A program made the translations under genes and the position numbers. The notes under the pieces are model-generated. The model was not told where the DNA came from and searched no databases. It saw only the letters and a list, made by a program, of their open reading frames with translations. This document shows positions 50,035 to 58,908 of a DNA stretch of 64,000 nucleotides, piece after piece. Within the stretch, counting starts at the first letter, position 1, and each line of letters starts with the position of its first letter. Source of the stretch: an uncultured Selenomonadaceae bacterium (GTDB lineage: Bacteria > Bacillota > Negativicutes > Selenomonadales > Selenomonadaceae); assembly GCA_905234235.1 (NCBI GenBank), contig CAJOHN010000006.1, positions 19,986-83,985 on the forward strand, written 5' to 3'.

Positions 50035-50063
50035 GAAAAAAAAGGTCACTCCGATTAGTGACC
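50035..50063 (-). terminator. Terminator (attenuator) between rpmH and rnpA
   Basis: Minus strand GGTCACT-AATCGG-AGTGACC, a perfect 7-bp stem, followed by eight T. It should set a high rpmH to low rnpA ratio; rnpA-yidD-yidC-jag would be read by readthrough. Confidence 0.88.
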
Positions 50064-50073
50064 TGCCGCACCC

Positions 50074-50208
50074 TCAAGCTGTAAGCACTTTTCTGCCACG
50101 CTGACGGCGTCTTTTAATGACAAGCCGCCCGCCCTTAGTCTTCATGCGTTCGCGAAAGCCGTGCGTTTTTTTGCGCCAATGTGTGTTAGGTTGGAAAGTC
50201 CGCTTCAA
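50074..50208 (-). CDS. rpmH: 50S ribosomal protein L34
   Basis: 44 aa, normal for L34: [20 protein letters not shown], then [19 protein letters not shown]. Start is TTG 50208, 7 bases after GGGAGGTG. Preceded by a consensus promoter and followed by an intrinsic terminator. In most bacteria dnaA and oriC lie upstream of rpmH; here tmcAL does. Confidence 0.97.
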   Translation of the reverse strand: MKRTFQPNTHWRKKTHGFRERMKTKGGRLVIKRRRQRGRKVLTA

Positions 50209-50251
50209 GTTCTTCACCTCCCTGCAAAAAATTTCAAGAATAACAACGACG

Positions 50252-50280
50252 ATTATAGACGAGGCGTTTTTTTGTGTCAA
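50252..50280 (-). promoter_or_regulatory. Consensus promoter of rpmH
   Basis: Minus strand TTGACA (50280-50275), 17 bases, TATAAT (50257-50252): exact consensus. The -35 box includes the stop codon of tmcAL. Confidence 0.88.
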
Positions 50281-51476
50281 GTAAATCTTATAAACATTGG
50301 CGGCGTCGAAAAATCTTCCATCGGCGGGCGCGGCGTCGCGAATAAAAGTCCGCGCAGATTCGTCGCCAACACGTCGAACAATAAAATTTTTTGATACGGT
50401 TCCAAAAATCTTTTGCGTTCGTGAATGTCGCGGCGATTCAAATGTTTGGTAAGTTTCGTGACGATTGGCGCGGAGATTTTTTTTAGTAAGGTTCGTCCGC
50501 GTTCGTTGAAGGCTAAAACTCTTGCGCAAGTCGTCGCGTCGAGTTCTTTAATATCTTCCGCCGTCACGTTCAATAAAAAATTTAAAAGCAACCGACGGCT
50601 TCGGCTCGCGGTGTAACGTCGCCCGATTAAATTTTTTATCAGCGCGGAGAAATTTTCAGCGTTCGCCGCGTTCAATAATCGAAATTCCAAGCCCTCCGTC
50701 ATGCCGTAAATTTTTCTCAATTCATCTGCGCGGGAAGTTAGGAGCTTTGCCATGAGCGGGCGGAATAAAAAATTTTCGTCGGGGAATTTTTCTGTGCGGA
50801 GGACGTTTAAAGTTTCGGTTGAGACCTGCGCGGCAATTTTTTCCCAAGCCGGAGATTTTTCGTAGAGAGCCGCCCGAATTGCCGATGCGCTTGAAAATTT
50901 TTCTTGCAATGTCAAATCGTCGTAAGCCGCGCCGATTCTTTTTATCAACAGCGGAGAAATTTTTTTCGGGAGTCCGCGCAGATATTCGACGGCGAGGATT
51001 GTATTTGGTTGCCGCAAAAGTTTTTCGTCGAGCCCCGCGACGCTTGATAAAATTTTCGTGACTGCCGCCGCGTATGAAAATCCTTGCGACATCAGCGCGT
51101 GAAGTTCCGCCGCGAAAATTTTTTCCTCGAACGCCGACGCCGCTAATTTTAATCGCTCAACGTCTGCGACCTCCGCGCCGAATGCCAACGTATCAACGAC
51201 GCCTAAACTTTCTAACAATCGAATCCCGCCGCGTGCAAAATCTTGCGCACTTCGCACCGCCGACACGAACGGCAATTCCAAAACCAAATCGCAACCGCCC
51301 AAAACCGCCAACCTTGCCCGCGTCCACTTATCGAGAATTGCAGGCGAGCCTCGTTGCGTGAAACTCCCGCTCATCACCGCGACAATTTCCCCGTCGTAAA
51401 TTTTTTTTATCGCGGAGATTTGATAAGCGTGCCCCGCGTGAAAAGGATTATACTCCGCAATTATTCCGACCGCCAA
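50277..51476 (-). CDS. tmcAL: tRNA(Met) cytidine acetate ligase TmcAL
   Basis: 399 aa. [17 protein letters not shown] (HxGH of nucleotidyltransferases), [40 protein letters not shown] and [17 protein letters not shown] are family signatures. TmcAL makes N4-acetylcytidine at the wobble position of elongator tRNA(Met) from acetate and ATP; it is a Firmicute protein. Divergent from the glucosaminidase gene. Confidence 0.95.
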   Translation of the reverse strand: MAVGIIAEYNPFHAGHAYQISAIKKIYDGEIVAVMSGSFTQRGSPAILDKWTRARLAVLGGCDLVLELPFVSAVRSAQDFARGGIRLLESLGVVDTLAFGAEVADVERLKLAASAFEEKIFAAELHALMSQGFSYAAAVTKILSSVAGLDEKLLRQPNTILAVEYLRGLPKKISPLLIKRIGAAYDDLTLQEKFSSASAIRAALYEKSPAWEKIAAQVSTETLNVLRTEKFPDENFLFRPLMAKLLTSRADELRKIYGMTEGLEFRLLNAANAENFSALIKNLIGRRYTASRSRRLLLNFLLNVTAEDIKELDATTCARVLAFNERGRTLLKKISAPIVTKLTKHLNRRDIHERKRFLEPYQKILLFDVLATNLRGLLFATPRPPMEDFSTPPMFIRFT

Positions 51477-51506
51477 ATTTCATGCCTCCAAATTCAGTTT
51501 AATTTC

Positions 51507-51535
51507 TTGCAACAAATTTTTAAATGGTGTATACT
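51507..51535 (+). promoter_or_regulatory. Promoter of the glucosaminidase gene
   Basis: TTGCAA (51507-51512), 17 bases, TATACT (51530-51535), preceded by TGG. The start codon is 53 bases downstream. Confidence 0.6.
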
Positions 51536-51587
51536 GCGCAGCAGATGATAAATTCATGAAAACAATCTGTATTACGAGGTGAATGCT

Positions 51588-52376
51588 TTGAACTTTAACA
51601 AGACGAAAAAATTATTGGCGGCGGCGATGCTCGGCGCATTTGCAATTTCATTCCCTATAACGGTTGACGCAAGAATCCACGACCCGAAAATTGAAACTAA
51701 ATCCGTTGAAAGGAAAGCGTTGCCGACTTTGCGCGAACGTGTCGCCGAAACAATGAGCAAGTTTAAAGTTCCCGAAGATGTAGAGATCTATGACGACTCC
51801 GACGATTTAACTGTATCGCAACCGTTTGCGATGCCGCAAGATTTTTCCGTGCCGACGACCGTCTCGACTGCTGACGCCTCAATAATCGGCACGCCCATTG
51901 CCACTCAGCAACAATGCGTCCGCTACCTCCTGCGCAATAATCCTCATCCGAATTTGAGAGTTTCGGCGGAAGAAATTGTCGCTTATTATTACGAGGAAGG
52001 CGAGCGCGAGGGCATTCGTCCCGACGTGGCGTTTTGTCAAGCACTCAAGGAGACGGGGTTTTTCCGTTACGGCGGCGATGTTATCCCCGAACAAAATAAT
52101 TATTGCGGACTCGGTACGACGGGCGGCGGAGTCAAAGGCGAATTTTTTGCAACGCCTCAGCTTGGAGTTCGTGCTCACATTCAACATCTGTTAGCTTATT
52201 CTTCGACGCGCAGACCTACAACGCCTATCGTCGACCCGCGCTATGGTTTAGTTCGGCAAGCTTACGGCTCGCGGACTTTAGGAACTTGGCAAGATTTAAA
52301 CGGACGTTGGGCAGTGCCGGGCAGATATTACGGGCAAGAAATTTTATCCATGTTCAGAGATATTTTAATTCAGTAA
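51588..52376 (+). CDS. Secreted glucosaminidase-type (GH73-like) peptidoglycan hydrolase
   Basis: 262 aa. Signal peptide (LLAAAMLGAFAISFPITVDA), a linker of about 80 residues, then a catalytic domain: ISAEEIVAYYYEEGEREGIRPDVAFCQALKETGFFRYGGD with the catalytic Glu and PEQNNYCGLGTTGGG, TPQLGVRAHIQHLLAYSS. This matches the GH73/FlgJ-like N-acetylglucosaminidases that cut glycan strands. TTG 51588 is 8 bases from GAGG; GTG 51579 overlaps the site. A single gene with its own promoter. Confidence 0.85.
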   Translation: MNFNKTKKLLAAAMLGAFAISFPITVDARIHDPKIETKSVERKALPTLRERVAETMSKFKVPEDVEIYDDSDDLTVSQPFAMPQDFSVPTTVSTADASIIGTPIATQQQCVRYLLRNNPHPNLRVSAEEIVAYYYEEGEREGIRPDVAFCQALKETGFFRYGGDVIPEQNNYCGLGTTGGGVKGEFFATPQLGVRAHIQHLLAYSSTRRPTTPIVDPRYGLVRQAYGSRTLGTWQDLNGRWAVPGRYYGQEILSMFRDILIQ

Positions 52377-52403
52377 AATTTTTGTAGAAAGCTTTGATAA
52401 ACA

Positions 52404-53738
52404 ATGTCTGAAAATAAAATGCAACGTGGCTTGAAGAATCGCCATTTGCAAATGATAGCGTTGGGCACGGCTGTCGGCACCGGTTTATTTTACGGCTCGA
52501 CGGCGACGATCGCCCTAGCAGGTCCCGCCGTTTCGCTGAGTTACTTAATCGGCGGGATAATTATTTTCCTAATCGTGCGAATGCTCGGCGAGATGAGCGT
52601 TGAAGAGCCGGTAAGCGGTTCGTTCAGTTACTACGCCGCGAAGTATTGGGGCGAATTTCCCGGCTTCCTCGCGGGTTGGAATTATTGGTTCTTGTATATT
52701 CTCGTGAGCATGGCGGAACTTAGTGCGGTTTCGATTTATCTGGGCTACTGGTTTCCCGACTTGCCCAAATGGGTTGGCGTGCTAACCTGCTTGATTATTA
52801 TCACAGTTATTAACCTCGTCACGGTCAGCGCGTACGGCGAGATTGAATTTTGGATGGCGTTCATAAAAATCGCCGCGATTATCGGAATGATTTTGCTTGG
52901 CTCGTACTACATTTTCACCGACCCCGACCCTTTCCCCGAAAATTTTTCCAATCTGTGGGAACACGGCGGCTTCTTCCCCAACGGGCTTGAAGGTATGCTG
53001 ATGTCGCTGGCTCCGGTGCTGTTTAGTTTTGGCGGCATTGAACTTTTGGGAATCACGGCGGGCGAGGCTGAAAATCCCGATAAGACTATCCCGCGTGCTA
53101 TCAATCAAGTTATCTGGCGCATTTTAATTTTTTACGTCGGCACGATGATTGTTTTAATGTCGCTGTGGTCTTGGAAGGAAGTCGGCAAAGACGCGAGCCC
53201 CTTTGTTCAAATTTTCAGCAATGCGGGTTTCCCAGCCGCCGCGAACATTTTAAATTTTGTCGTGTTGACGGCGGCGGTTAGCGTTTACAACTCAGCTATT
53301 TATTCCAACTCGCGAATGTTATTTGGCTTGGCGAAGAGTGGCAACGCTCCGAAATTTTTCGAGAAACTTTCAAGGCGCGGCGTCCCCGTCAACGGCATTT
53401 TAATTTCGTCGGGGATAACGCTTTTGGCGGCGGTACTGAATTATTTTTTGCCCGACGAAGTTTTTATGTACATGATGGCAATCGTGACGGGTGCGGTCGT
53501 GATAAGCTGGGCAATGATTATCCTGACGCATTTGAAGTTCCGTAAGCATTGCGAGGCGGCGGGCATTGTTCCGAAGTTCAAATCGCTATTCTATCCGTTC
53601 GCCGATTATTTATGTCTGGCGTTCTTGGCGGGCATTTTAATAATAATGGCGTTAATGGACGACATGCGCCCGGCGGTTATAGTCATGCCGCTTTGGATTG
53701 TAGCGATTTGGTTGTTCTATCGTTCAAAGAAAAAATGA
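52404..53738 (+). CDS. Amino acid permease (APC superfamily)
   Basis: 444 aa, 12 predicted helices. RGLKNRHLQMIALGTAVGTGLFYGSTATIALAGPAVSLSYLIGG with the substrate-binding G-T-G loop, MLGEMSVEEPVSGSFSYYAAKYWG, and AGEAENPDKTIPRAINQVIWRIL are those of the AAT (proline/GABA/aromatic amino acid) family. Substrate not determined. No strong ribosome binding site is seen before ATG 52404; ATG 52416 is an alternative. Terminated by the hairpin at 53773. Confidence 0.93.
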   Translation: MSENKMQRGLKNRHLQMIALGTAVGTGLFYGSTATIALAGPAVSLSYLIGGIIIFLIVRMLGEMSVEEPVSGSFSYYAAKYWGEFPGFLAGWNYWFLYILVSMAELSAVSIYLGYWFPDLPKWVGVLTCLIIITVINLVTVSAYGEIEFWMAFIKIAAIIGMILLGSYYIFTDPDPFPENFSNLWEHGGFFPNGLEGMLMSLAPVLFSFGGIELLGITAGEAENPDKTIPRAINQVIWRILIFYVGTMIVLMSLWSWKEVGKDASPFVQIFSNAGFPAAANILNFVVLTAAVSVYNSAIYSNSRMLFGLAKSGNAPKFFEKLSRRGVPVNGILISSGITLLAAVLNYFLPDEVFMYMMAIVTGAVVISWAMIILTHLKFRKHCEAAGIVPKFKSLFYPFADYLCLAFLAGILIIMALMDDMRPAVIVMPLWIVAIWLFYRSKKK

Positions 53739-53769
53739 ACTCCGCGATTTTTATCCGATAAAATTTTTT

Positions 53770-53961
53770 TTACACCGGCTGAAAATGTCGGTGCTTTTTT
53801 ATTGCGCCGACGGGACAGATTGAAATTATATTCTCCCAATCTTCCGCGCAGGTTTCATCAAAAAAAATCCGACCGCGCTCATAAAATACGCCGCCGGATT
53901 CAGCCTCGCTCACGCAAGCCAAGCATCTCACGCAAATTTTTTCGTCGTAAATTATTTTCAT
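53770..53961 (-). CDS. Small ferredoxin-like 4Fe-4S protein
   Basis: 63 aa. CVRCLACVSEAESG supplies three Cys in CxxCxxC spacing, and CAEDWENIISICPVGAI supplies further Cys with the CP-V-G-A-I ending of ferredoxin clusters. One [4Fe-4S] cluster is likely; a second is not possible. ATGA overlap with the CNNM gene. Its electron partner is unknown. Confidence 0.8.
   Translation of the reverse strand: MKIIYDEKICVRCLACVSEAESGGVFYERGRIFFDETCAEDWENIISICPVGAIKKHRHFQPV
53773..53801 (+). terminator. Terminator of the permease gene
   Basis: CACCGGC (53773-53779) pairs with GTCGGTG (53787-53793), then C and six T. It lies within the last codons of the opposite ferredoxin-like gene. Confidence 0.8.
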
Positions 53962-55232
53962 AGCTTAATTATTAAAATCTTCCCAATGCGCACGCCGTCC
54001 ATTTCCTTGACTTTGAATCGGAAACCATTCCATTCACGAACCTCGCCGACTTTTGGAATGTAGCCAAATTGTGAAGTCAAAAAGCCGCCCATCGTCTGGA
54101 AGTGGTCATGTTCTTCGTCGGGCAAAGTTTCAATGTCGAAACGCTCCTTGAACTCGTCAATATCGCAAAGCCCGTCGACAGTCCAAGAGTTGTCTTTGTT
54201 TTTAATGAACTGCGGCTCGGCATTCTCAGTGCCGGACGTGTCGACAATCTCGCGGACAATGTCGTCAAGCGTGATGAAGCCGATAACTCCGCCGTATTCG
54301 TCATTAACCATCGCCTCAGTTATGCCGCTCGAACGAAACTTTTCAACAATCCTAAACGCTTCCATCGTGCGCGGAACATAGATCGCCTTTCTGATGAGTT
54401 TCTCCAAATCAACTTCGCGCCCGTCCTTTAAAACCGCGTCGAGTAAATCTTTAGCGTAAAGCAAGCCGCGACAATCATCCAAACTTCCATAACCAACCGG
54501 AAAAATCGTGTGCGGACTGCCTTGCACAATCTTTAAATTTTTCTCCAAGTCGTCGGCGAGGTCAAGCCAAATAATCATAACTCGCGGCGTCATCAGTGAA
54601 TAAGCCGTCTCGTCGCCGATGTCAAAAATTCTGTCGACCATCTCTTGCTCGGATTTTTCAATTGTGCCGTCTTCCGTACCTTGCTCGATTAAATCCAAAA
54701 CTTCGTCCTCAGTTACGGCGTCATTCTTATTTGAGTTCATGCCGAATATAAAAGCTACACCGCCCGCTACAGCCGTTAGCAAACCTACGAACGGATTCAA
54801 TATCGTTACGATAATTCGGAAGGTTTTGTAATGACTAAGCAAAAAAGTTTCGGGGGCGCGTTTCGCCGCTTGCTTAGGTAAAAATTCTCCGAACAGTAAA
54901 AAAATAAATGTCGTGACGATTAAAGCCGCTACTGCCGAAATGATTTCTGCTTGTTCCAAAAAGTTTATCTGCGCGGCGATTGTCGGGCTCGTGAGGATTG
55001 CGCACACGCCCGCTAAAATTCCCGTGCAAGTGATTCCGATTTGCGCGACGCTCAACGGTGCCGGTGATTCTATCATTTCTAAAACTGCCTTTGCATCCGC
55101 GTCGCCGTCATCAGATAATTTTTCCAATCGCCCGCGATGACTTTCTATCAGCGCAGTTTCTATCAGCGAAAAGTAGCCGCTCACTGCCGCCAATAAAATT
55201 ATCAGCGCAGGCGCAATTAGTCCTGTCTCCAA
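53958..55232 (-). CDS. CNNM/CorC-HlyC family transporter protein
   Basis: 424 aa. An N-terminal DUF21 membrane domain (SGYFSLIETALIESHRGRLEKLS, four helices), a pair of CBS domains (TPRVMIIWLDLADDLEKNLKIV, VPRTMEAFRIVEKFRSSGITEAMVNDEYGGVIGFITLDD) and a C-terminal CorC_HlyC domain (WTVDGLCDIDEFKERFDIETLPDEEHDHFQTMGGF). Linked to magnesium or other divalent cation efflux; the name hemolysin is historical. 13 bases after the proline-rich protein gene. Confidence 0.93.
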   Translation of the reverse strand: METGLIAPALIILLAAVSGYFSLIETALIESHRGRLEKLSDDGDADAKAVLEMIESPAPLSVAQIGITCTGILAGVCAILTSPTIAAQINFLEQAEIISAVAALIVTTFIFLLFGEFLPKQAAKRAPETFLLSHYKTFRIIVTILNPFVGLLTAVAGGVAFIFGMNSNKNDAVTEDEVLDLIEQGTEDGTIEKSEQEMVDRIFDIGDETAYSLMTPRVMIIWLDLADDLEKNLKIVQGSPHTIFPVGYGSLDDCRGLLYAKDLLDAVLKDGREVDLEKLIRKAIYVPRTMEAFRIVEKFRSSGITEAMVNDEYGGVIGFITLDDIVREIVDTSGTENAEPQFIKNKDNSWTVDGLCDIDEFKERFDIETLPDEEHDHFQTMGGFLTSQFGYIPKVGEVREWNGFRFKVKEMDGVRIGKILIIKL

Positions 55233-55245
55233 ACTTCACACCTCA

Positions 55246-56373
55246 TTAACGCAGAGAAATTCGCCCGTATTCTTCAAGCATGTCAATAAAACTCATATGC
55301 CCGCGCTCACTCGCTTTCTTAGTCCCGATTGTCTTAAGTACCGTCGTATAAATTACCGATTCAACACTGTCCGGCACCAAATTTTCCCAGTTTTTATAAT
55401 CGTAAACGCGCTCTCTAACCGTGTTCTGCGGGCGACCAAAAACTTCCAACTCGCAAAGGAATTGAATTTGATTTGTCTTCGGACGCAAATAATAATGCTC
55501 CAACACGTAACCTTGATTGCTCAAAACGTAAATATCTTCCGGCGGATACTGATAACCTTGTTCGCGAGCCAAATCGATTTCCGCATTAAAGTTCTCCGCG
55601 CCGTATGCCGCCATATCTTTATCAAGCTGAGCCGGCGAACGTTCAATCATCCGAATCCATACGTCCGCAATGTATTCACTCGCCGAATAGGGCATTTTCT
55701 TCCACTGCACGGCATTTTTATCCAAATAGTAAGTGTACCTGTCGTCCGCCGCCAACTTCACGAAACGCGGCTTTAACATCTTCAACGGCTTTTGTTTTTC
55801 GGCAGGTTGTGACGGTTCGATCTCGCGCAAAATTGTTGGTGGTTCGTTTACTATCGGTTCGGGCGTCGGCGGAATGATTATTACCGGCTTCGGCACGACG
55901 GGCTTAGGTTGCTCGAACGGTCTATCAATTTCCGTCGGCGGCTCTACGATTGGTTGCGGCAACGGTTCAACTTTCTGCGCGGGCGGCTGTTCGATTGGCT
56001 GAGTTTGCGGAAGTTTGCTTAGGTCGTCGAAAACCAATTTATCGCCCAAATCTTCATCGTCGTCTTCGGGCAATGAAACGGGTTCTTCGGGCGGCGCGTT
56101 CGCTGGTAAATCGTCGGGATTTTCAATCGGCTGAGTCGGTGGCGTATCTTGCGGCTCGACGACTTCGGGTTTAGGCGGCGGCTCCGGTTTTTCGACGGGC
56201 GGAGGCGGCAATTCTTTTACCGGCGCGGGTTTTTTAACTTTTTTTGGCGCGGGCGTAGTTGCTTCCTCCTCGAACTCGCTACCGAATATCACAACATCAT
56301 CATCTGCCGAAACTTGCGGCGCGCTCATCAGCAACGCGAGAACTGCCGCCCCCGTCATCAATTTTTTTCTCAC
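55246..56373 (-). CDS. Secreted proline-rich protein of unknown function
   Basis: 375 aa. Signal peptide (KKLMTGAAVLALLMSAPQVSA), an extended Pro/Glu/Val-rich stretch of about 170 residues (many PPxP and PxEP units, likely spanning the wall or periplasm), then a globular C-terminal domain of about 150 residues: RFVKLAADDRYTYYLDKNAVQWKK, ADVWIRMIERSP, VLEHYYLRPKTNQIQFLCELEV. The C-terminal part resembles surface-adhesin-E-like beta domains, but this is a resemblance only. GTG start overlaps rsmG as GTGA. Confidence 0.8.
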   Translation of the reverse strand: MRKKLMTGAAVLALLMSAPQVSADDDVVIFGSEFEEEATTPAPKKVKKPAPVKELPPPPVEKPEPPPKPEVVEPQDTPPTQPIENPDDLPANAPPEEPVSLPEDDDEDLGDKLVFDDLSKLPQTQPIEQPPAQKVEPLPQPIVEPPTEIDRPFEQPKPVVPKPVIIIPPTPEPIVNEPPTILREIEPSQPAEKQKPLKMLKPRFVKLAADDRYTYYLDKNAVQWKKMPYSASEYIADVWIRMIERSPAQLDKDMAAYGAENFNAEIDLAREQGYQYPPEDIYVLSNQGYVLEHYYLRPKTNQIQFLCELEVFGRPQNTVRERVYDYKNWENLVPDSVESVIYTTVLKTIGTKKASERGHMSFIDMLEEYGRISLR

Positions 56374-57077
56374 GTTAAATCCCCCAACTTTACTGTTCTG
56401 ATTAAATTCTCGCGACGCGGATATTTATTTGGCGTCGATTTTTTTTTGTCAATGTAAATCACGGCGCGCTTATCGTCAAGCGTCGGCAATTTCATTTCGC
56501 GAATAAAAATTTCTCCGCCGCCTAAAATTTTAATCGCTACTCTTGCCTCGTCGAGTTCCTCGCGGAAACTTTTACCTTTCAACGCGACGAATTTCCCTCC
56601 GACTTTCACGAACGGTAAACAATATTCCGCTAAAATGTTCAGCCGCGCCACCGCCCGCGAAGTTACAACGTCGAATTGCTCACGGAAATTTTTTTGTCGT
56701 GCAAGCTCTTCCGCTCTTCCGTGATAAATTTCTACTCCGTCAAGTTCCAACTCCGCGACGACTCGCCTTAAAAATTCTACGCGTTTATTCAGCGAATCAA
56801 GCAACGTGAATTTTAATTGCGGGCGGAAGATTTTCAGTGGAATACCGGGAAAGCCCGCGCCGCTCCCGACGTCCAAAATTTTTTCGACGCCTGAGAAAAT
56901 TTTTTCATCCCACGCGCTTAACGAATCGATTATGTGCTTAACCGCGAACTCGTGCGGTTCGGTTATCGCCGTCAAATTCATCACGCGATTTTGTTCAATC
57001 ACCAGCCGATAAAATTTCTCGAATTTGTCAAGTTGCGTGGCGTCGAGGTCTAAGCTTTGCAATTCGCCGCCAATCAT
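56370..57077 (-). CDS. rsmG: 16S rRNA (guanine-527-N7)-methyltransferase RsmG
   Basis: 235 aa. NRVMNLTAITEPHEFAVKHIIDSL, ILDVGSGAGFPGIPLKIFRPQLKFTLLDSLNKRVEFLR and VTSRAVARLNILAEYCLPFVKVGGKFVALKG are RsmG signatures. It methylates G527 of 16S rRNA. Usually it follows mnmG near the origin; here it stands alone ahead of envelope genes. Confidence 0.96.
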   Translation of the reverse strand: MIGGELQSLDLDATQLDKFEKFYRLVIEQNRVMNLTAITEPHEFAVKHIIDSLSAWDEKIFSGVEKILDVGSGAGFPGIPLKIFRPQLKFTLLDSLNKRVEFLRRVVAELELDGVEIYHGRAEELARQKNFREQFDVVTSRAVARLNILAEYCLPFVKVGGKFVALKGKSFREELDEARVAIKILGGGEIFIREMKLPTLDDKRAVIYIDKKKSTPNKYPRRENLIRTVKLGDLT

Positions 57078-57094
57078 TCAAATCATCTCCGTTT

Positions 57095-57171
57095 TTAGGG
57101 GCTGGGATTAAGGGTTCAGAGTTCAGTAATCCCTGCCCCCTGACCCCTGCCCCCTATTCCCTGACACCTAA
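57095..57171. repeat. Imperfect palindromic GGGATTAGGG-like repeat before rsmG
   Basis: Arm 57095-57126 (TTAGGGGCTGGGATTAAGGG...) and arm 57140-57171 (ending CCCTATTCCCTGACACCTAA) are each 32 bases, complementary at about 20 positions. The loop region adds further CCCTGCCCCCTGACCCCTG copies. Noncoding. Confidence 0.6.
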
Positions 57172-57202
57172 CTTTCAATATTCTAGCCTCCGCGCAGAAA
57201 CT

Positions 57203-57232
57203 TTGCAAGCTAAACCTGTTTTCTGCTATAAT
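57203..57232 (+). promoter_or_regulatory. Promoter of hisC-hisB
   Basis: TTGCAA (57203-57208), 18 bases, TATAAT (57227-57232), ending 30 bases before ATG 57263. No T-box or attenuator hairpin is seen. Confidence 0.65.
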
Positions 57233-57262
57233 CCCTAAAAAATTCTTAAAGAGGTTTTGCAA

Positions 57263-58327
57263 ATGTTGAACTACCGCGATGAACTGGATAAAATGCCGTC
57301 GTATGATGGCGTGGAAAAAAATTATCGAATCAAAGTCAACGCTAACGAGTCGACGATGAATTTGCCGCCGCTTGTCGAGGAACGCGTTATGAATCGGCTG
57401 GCGATGCTGGCTTTCAATCGTTACCCGAACGAGGAATATTATTCTTTGGTCGAACAGATCGCCAAGAATTTTTCCGTAGACGCCGCGCAGATTTTATTGG
57501 GAAGTGGTTCGAGCGAGATTATCGAGAAAGTTTTCCATGCGTTCGGCGGCGCGGGGCATAAGATTGTTTATCCTCAGCCGAGCTTTTCGATGTATAAAAT
57601 TTACGCGAAGGCGGCGGACGCTGACGGCGTGCCCTTTAATCTTGACGAGCGTTTTAATCTGAACGTCGACGAGTTCATTAAAAAAATCCGCGAAGTCAAT
57701 GCTAGCCTTGCCGTCGTCTGCAACCCGAACAATCCTACCGGCAACGTTTTGACGCCCGCGCAGGTTGAGAAAATTGCCGCGTCGATTGATTGTGCATTTC
57801 TGCTTGACGAGGCTTACGTTGAATTTTACGGACGTTCGGCGGTCAATCTCGTAGAAAAATATCCAAACTTAATTGTCGCCAGAACTTTTTCTAAGGCTTA
57901 CGGTATGGCGGGGGCTCGCGTCGGCTACATGATTGCTCAAGCCGAAGTCACGCGCATGATTAACAAAACTTTTATGCCATATCACATGAATATTTTAACG
58001 TTGGCGGCGGCGGATATTGTTTATCAAATGCGCGACGAATTTGTTCCGCGTCTGCAAATGACAATCGCTGAACGTAAGCGCATCTTTGAACGTCTTGAAA
58101 CTCTGCGCGGCGTCGAAGTTTTTCCGTCGGAGACGAATTTTATTTTGATACGGCTCGCCAAAGCAGAGGAGCTTAAAAATTATTTGGAGTCGCTGGACAT
58201 CGGGATAAGATATTTTTCGCCGAGCGCATTTGGATTAAAGAATTGCTTGCGAATATCAATCGGTACACGCGTCGAGAATGATGAAGTCTTTGCCGCGATA
58301 AAAAATTTTTTGGAGGATTGGCAATGA
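57263..58327 (+). CDS. hisC: Histidinol-phosphate aminotransferase
   Basis: 354 aa. RIKVNANESTMNLPP at the N-terminus, LGSGSSEIIEKVFHAF, CNPNNPTGN, FLLDEAYVEFYG and the PLP Lys in VARTFSKAYGMAGARVGYMI (about residue 217). The Asn-Glu-Asn/Ser start and short length mark HisC. Converts imidazole-acetol phosphate to histidinol phosphate. ATG 57263 is 8 bases from AGAGG. Overlaps hisB by 4 bases. Confidence 0.93.
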   Translation: MLNYRDELDKMPSYDGVEKNYRIKVNANESTMNLPPLVEERVMNRLAMLAFNRYPNEEYYSLVEQIAKNFSVDAAQILLGSGSSEIIEKVFHAFGGAGHKIVYPQPSFSMYKIYAKAADADGVPFNLDERFNLNVDEFIKKIREVNASLAVVCNPNNPTGNVLTPAQVEKIAASIDCAFLLDEAYVEFYGRSAVNLVEKYPNLIVARTFSKAYGMAGARVGYMIAQAEVTRMINKTFMPYHMNILTLAAADIVYQMRDEFVPRLQMTIAERKRIFERLETLRGVEVFPSETNFILIRLAKAEELKNYLESLDIGIRYFSPSAFGLKNCLRISIGTRVENDEVFAAIKNFLEDWQ

Positions 58328-58908
58328 GAATCGGGAAGATTAGCCGTGCGACCAATGAGACTAAAATTGACGTGGGAATAAATTTGGACGGCGCGGGCAG
58401 GGCTGAGATTAATACGGGCGTGGGGTTTTTTAATCACATGCTGAACTTGTTCGCGGCGCACGGGCAATTTGATTTGAAAGTTATCTGCGCGGGAGATTTG
58501 GAAGTCGACGGGCACCACAGCATTGAAGACATTGGAATTTCATTGGGCGCGGCGTTGAAGGAGGCTCTTGGCGATAAGCGCGGCATCAATCGTTACGGAA
58601 CATTTTTCTTGCCGATGGACGAGACGCTTGCCCTTGTGAGTTTGGACATAAGCGGGCGACCGTTTTTGGTTTATGAAGGCGGCGAGCTTGCCCCGATGAT
58701 TGGCGCGTTCGATACTGAACTTGTCGAGGAATTTTTGCGAGCGTTCGCGTTCAATGCGGGGATAACTTTGCACGTCAAAATCCTCTACGGTAAAAATTCT
58801 CATCACAAAGTTGAGGCGATTTTCAAAGCGTTGGGGCACGCGCTGAGAATTGCCGTTACCGTCGACAAAAAAATTAAGGGCGTCCCGTCAACTAAGGGCG
58901 TCCTTTAG
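58324..58908 (+). CDS. hisB: Imidazoleglycerol-phosphate dehydratase
   Basis: 194 aa, monofunctional. The two metal-binding repeats are present: GFFNHMLNLFAAHGQFDL with DGHHSIEDIGI, and ...NSHHKVEAIFKALGHAL. Sixth step of histidine synthesis. The remaining his genes are not in the window, so the pathway is dispersed. Start ATG 58324 after GGAGG. Convergent 4-base overlap with the 4Fe-4S gene. Confidence 0.95.
   Translation: MRIGKISRATNETKIDVGINLDGAGRAEINTGVGFFNHMLNLFAAHGQFDLKVICAGDLEVDGHHSIEDIGISLGAALKEALGDKRGINRYGTFFLPMDETLALVSLDISGRPFLVYEGGELAPMIGAFDTELVEEFLRAFAFNAGITLHVKILYGKNSHHKVEAIFKALGHALRIAVTVDKKIKGVPSTKGVL

Noticed and set aside
50209..50276. Origin of replication near rpmH
   Set aside because: No DnaA boxes of the TTATCCACA type and no dnaA were seen; the gap is only 68 bases and filled by the rpmH promoter.
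57078..57262. T-box or his leader attenuator before hisC
   Set aside because: No AGGGTGGNACCGCG motif and no His-rich leader peptide were found; a plain promoter explains the region.
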